A stretch of 64,000 bases of DNA from CALINF01 sp039980455 (lineage in GTDB: Bacteria > Pseudomonadota > Gammaproteobacteria > Pseudomonadales > Halieaceae): assembly GCA_039980455.1 (NCBI GenBank), contig JBDXCG010000006.1, positions 248,001 through 312,000 of the forward strand, in the 5' to 3' direction. Of this stretch, positions 62,536 through 64,000 are shown piece after piece (within the stretch, counting starts at the first letter, position 1; each line of letters begins with the position of its first letter). The notes under the pieces are model-generated. The model saw only the letters and a list, made by a program, of their open reading frames with translations, was not told the DNA's origin and searched no databases. The translations under genes were made by a program, and so were the position numbers.

Positions 62536-64000
62536 TTAAACGATACGCTTCATCGCAGTCATGTAACCGCGTAGCTTGGTGCCAATCACTTCAACCGGGT
62601 GCGATCTTATTGCTTCGTTCACGGTGATCAGTTCCGCATTGTCCACGCCGTTATCGCCTTCCATTCCTTTTCCGATCACGTCGGTGTCCATTTTGGTCAT
62701 GAAGTCTGCTAACAAGGGCCGGCAAGCATGGTCGAAAAGATAGCAACCGTATTCAGCAGTGTCGGAGATCACGACGTTCATCTCGTAGAGCTTCTTACGA
62801 GCGATGGTGTTGGCGATGAGCGGTGTCTCATGTAGGGACTCGTAGTAAGCCGACTCTTCGATGATGCCCGCATCAACCATGGTTTCAAATGCCAGCTCAA
62901 CGCCTGCTTTGCACATCGCGATCATTAGGATGCCGTGATCGTAGTACTCCTGCTCGGCGATCTCCTGCGAGGTGTTGGCGGATTTTTCGAACGCTGTTTC
63001 TGCCGTTGCCGCGCGCCAGCTCAGTAAGTTGATATCGTCGTTGGCCCAGTCTTCCATCATGGTGGTGGAGAAATGGCCTGTCATAATATCGTCCTGATGC
63101 TTTTCATATAGCGGACGCATGATCGTCTTTAATTCTTCGGCAAGGTGAAATGCGCGAATCTTAGCGGGGTTAGAAAGGCGATCCATCATGTTGGTGATGC
63201 CGCCGTATTTCAGACCTTCAGTCACTGTCTCCCAGCCATACTGGATTAACTTGGAGGCGTACTCGGGTGCGATGCCCTTCTGAACCATCTTGTCAAAACA
63301 CAGAATTGAACCTGTTTGGAGCATGCCACAGAGAATGGTTTGCTCGCCCATCAGGTCAGATTTCACTTCTGCGATAAACGAAGACTGCAAAACACCGGCA
63401 CGATGACCGCCTGTGCCTGCAGCGTAGGCCTTGGCCAGTTCCATGCCGTCGCCGTTGGGGTCGTTTTCGGTATGTACGGCGATGAGCGTGGGAACACCAA
63501 AGCCGCGTTTGTACTCTTCCCTGACCTCAGTGCCCGGGCATTTGGGGGCTACCATGATTACCGTGAGGTCATCACGAATCTGCATGCCTTCTTCCACGAT
63601 ATTAAAGCCGTGGGAATAAGACAGGCAGGCGCCGTGCTTCATTAACGGCATTACGTCGTTCACGACTGCGGTGTGTTGCTTGTCGGGTGTCAGGTTCAGA
63701 ACCAGGTCTGCCGTAGGAATCAGCTCTTGGTAAGTGCCCACGGTAAAGCCATTCTCAGTAGCGTTCTTCCACGACTGGCGCTGCTCGGCAATGGCGCTCT
63801 CGCGCAGGGTATAGGAAACATCCAGGCCACTGTCGCGCAAATTTAGACCTTGGTTTAATCCTTGCGCGCCGCAGCCGACAATCACCAGCTTCTTGCCTTT
63901 GAGCTTTTCAACGCCATCGGCAAACTCCGACTGATCCATAAAGCGGCATTTTCCGAGCTGCAGCAGCTGCTTGCGCAGGGGTAGTGTGTTGAAATAATTC
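62536..64000 (-). CDS. ilvC: Ketol-acid reductoisomerase, class II (start outside window)
   Basis: It isomerises and reduces acetolactate with NADPH. The frame runs past the right edge: before the internal Met at 63939 it reads NYFNTLPLRKQLLQLGKCRF, so only about two residues are missing. GCGAQGLNQGLN is the Rossmann loop; KCPGTEVREEYKRGFG and EVKSDLMGEQTILCGML bind metal and substrate. The long C-terminal duplicated helical part (about 490 residues in total) makes it the class II form known from Escherichia coli. Confidence 0.96.
   Translation of the reverse strand, partial: NYFNTLPLRKQLLQLGKCRFMDQSEFADGVEKLKGKKLVIVGCGAQGLNQGLNLRDSGLDVSYTLRESAIAEQRQSWKNATENGFTVGTYQELIPTADLVLNLTPDKQHTAVVNDVMPLMKHGACLSYSHGFNIVEEGMQIRDDLTVIMVAPKCPGTEVREEYKRGFGVPTLIAVHTENDPNGDGMELAKAYAAGTGGHRAGVLQSSFIAEVKSDLMGEQTILCGMLQTGSILCFDKMVQKGIAPEYASKLIQYGWETVTEGLKYGGITNMMDRLSNPAKIRAFHLAEELKTIMRPLYEKHQDDIMTGHFSTTMMEDWANDDINLLSWRAATAETAFEKSANTSQEIAEQEYYDHGILMIAMCKAGVELAFETMVDAGIIEESAYYESLHETPLIANTIARKKLYEMNVVISDTAEYGCYLFDHACRPLLADFMTKMDTDVIGKGMEGDNGVDNAELITVNEAIRSHPVEVIGTKLRGYMTAMKRIV

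Overview
The window is ordinary, densely packed chromosome from a gammaproteobacterium, probably a free-living and possibly marine one. Three things support this. The Xps-type type II secretion operon runs E-F-G-H-I-J-K-L-M-N(C)-D. The housekeeping block murJ-ribF-ileS-lspA-fkpB-ispH-fimT / pilR-pilS / bamD-rluD-pgeF-clpB follows, as far as I remember it, the Pseudomonas aeruginosa PA4562-PA4542 order. The window also carries PilSR, OpgB and the long class II IlvC typical of the group. I cannot name a genus. I saw no tRNA, rRNA, insertion sequence, phage gene or CRISPR array, and no clearly broken gene.

Layout. 1-2.4 kb: the end of a metallo-beta-lactamase-fold hydrolase and an AlkK/DmdB-like acyl-CoA ligase. 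2.5-12.8 kb: a complete type II secretion operon (gspE to gspD) with overlapping genes and a lipoprotein-type secretin. 13.1-16.2 kb: a small lipoprotein, a 505-residue exported protein with codon use suggesting very high expression, and a periplasmic parvulin-type isomerase. 16.3-23.0 kb: a cell-surface glycan locus with a sulfotransferase/GT2/GT4-like fusion, an OpgB-like phosphoglycerol transferase and a second sulfotransferase. 23.0-28.2 kb: an AmpG-like transporter, an alkyltransferase-like protein, fxsA, groES-groEL and a PuuD-family membrane protein. 28.3-41.3 kb: a coiled-coil membrane protein, fumarase, sbcB, pyrB, a nudF-like gene, murJ, ribF, ileS, lspA, fkpB, ispH. 41.4-59.2 kb: type IV pilus genes (fimT, pilSR and a minor-pilin operon pilE-V-W-X-Y1-fimU) enclosing nadE, bamD, rluD, pgeF and clpB. 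59.2-64.0 kb: a DUF4124 protein, ilvI-ilvH and a convergent ilvC that is cut at the window edge just after its start.

How the parts work together. The window holds two related machines built from prepilin-like proteins, the type II secretion system and the type IV pilus; both need a prepilin peptidase that is not in the window. Heat-shock genes form the clearest regulatory theme: fxsA, groESL and clpB each have a recognisable sigma-32 promoter, and groESL additionally has a sigma-70-like promoter abutting a perfect CIRCE operator, which implies HrcA control as well. The least explained parts are the glycan locus (with a perfect 12-bp-arm palindrome over the opgB promoter) and the abundant exported protein downstream of the secretion operon.
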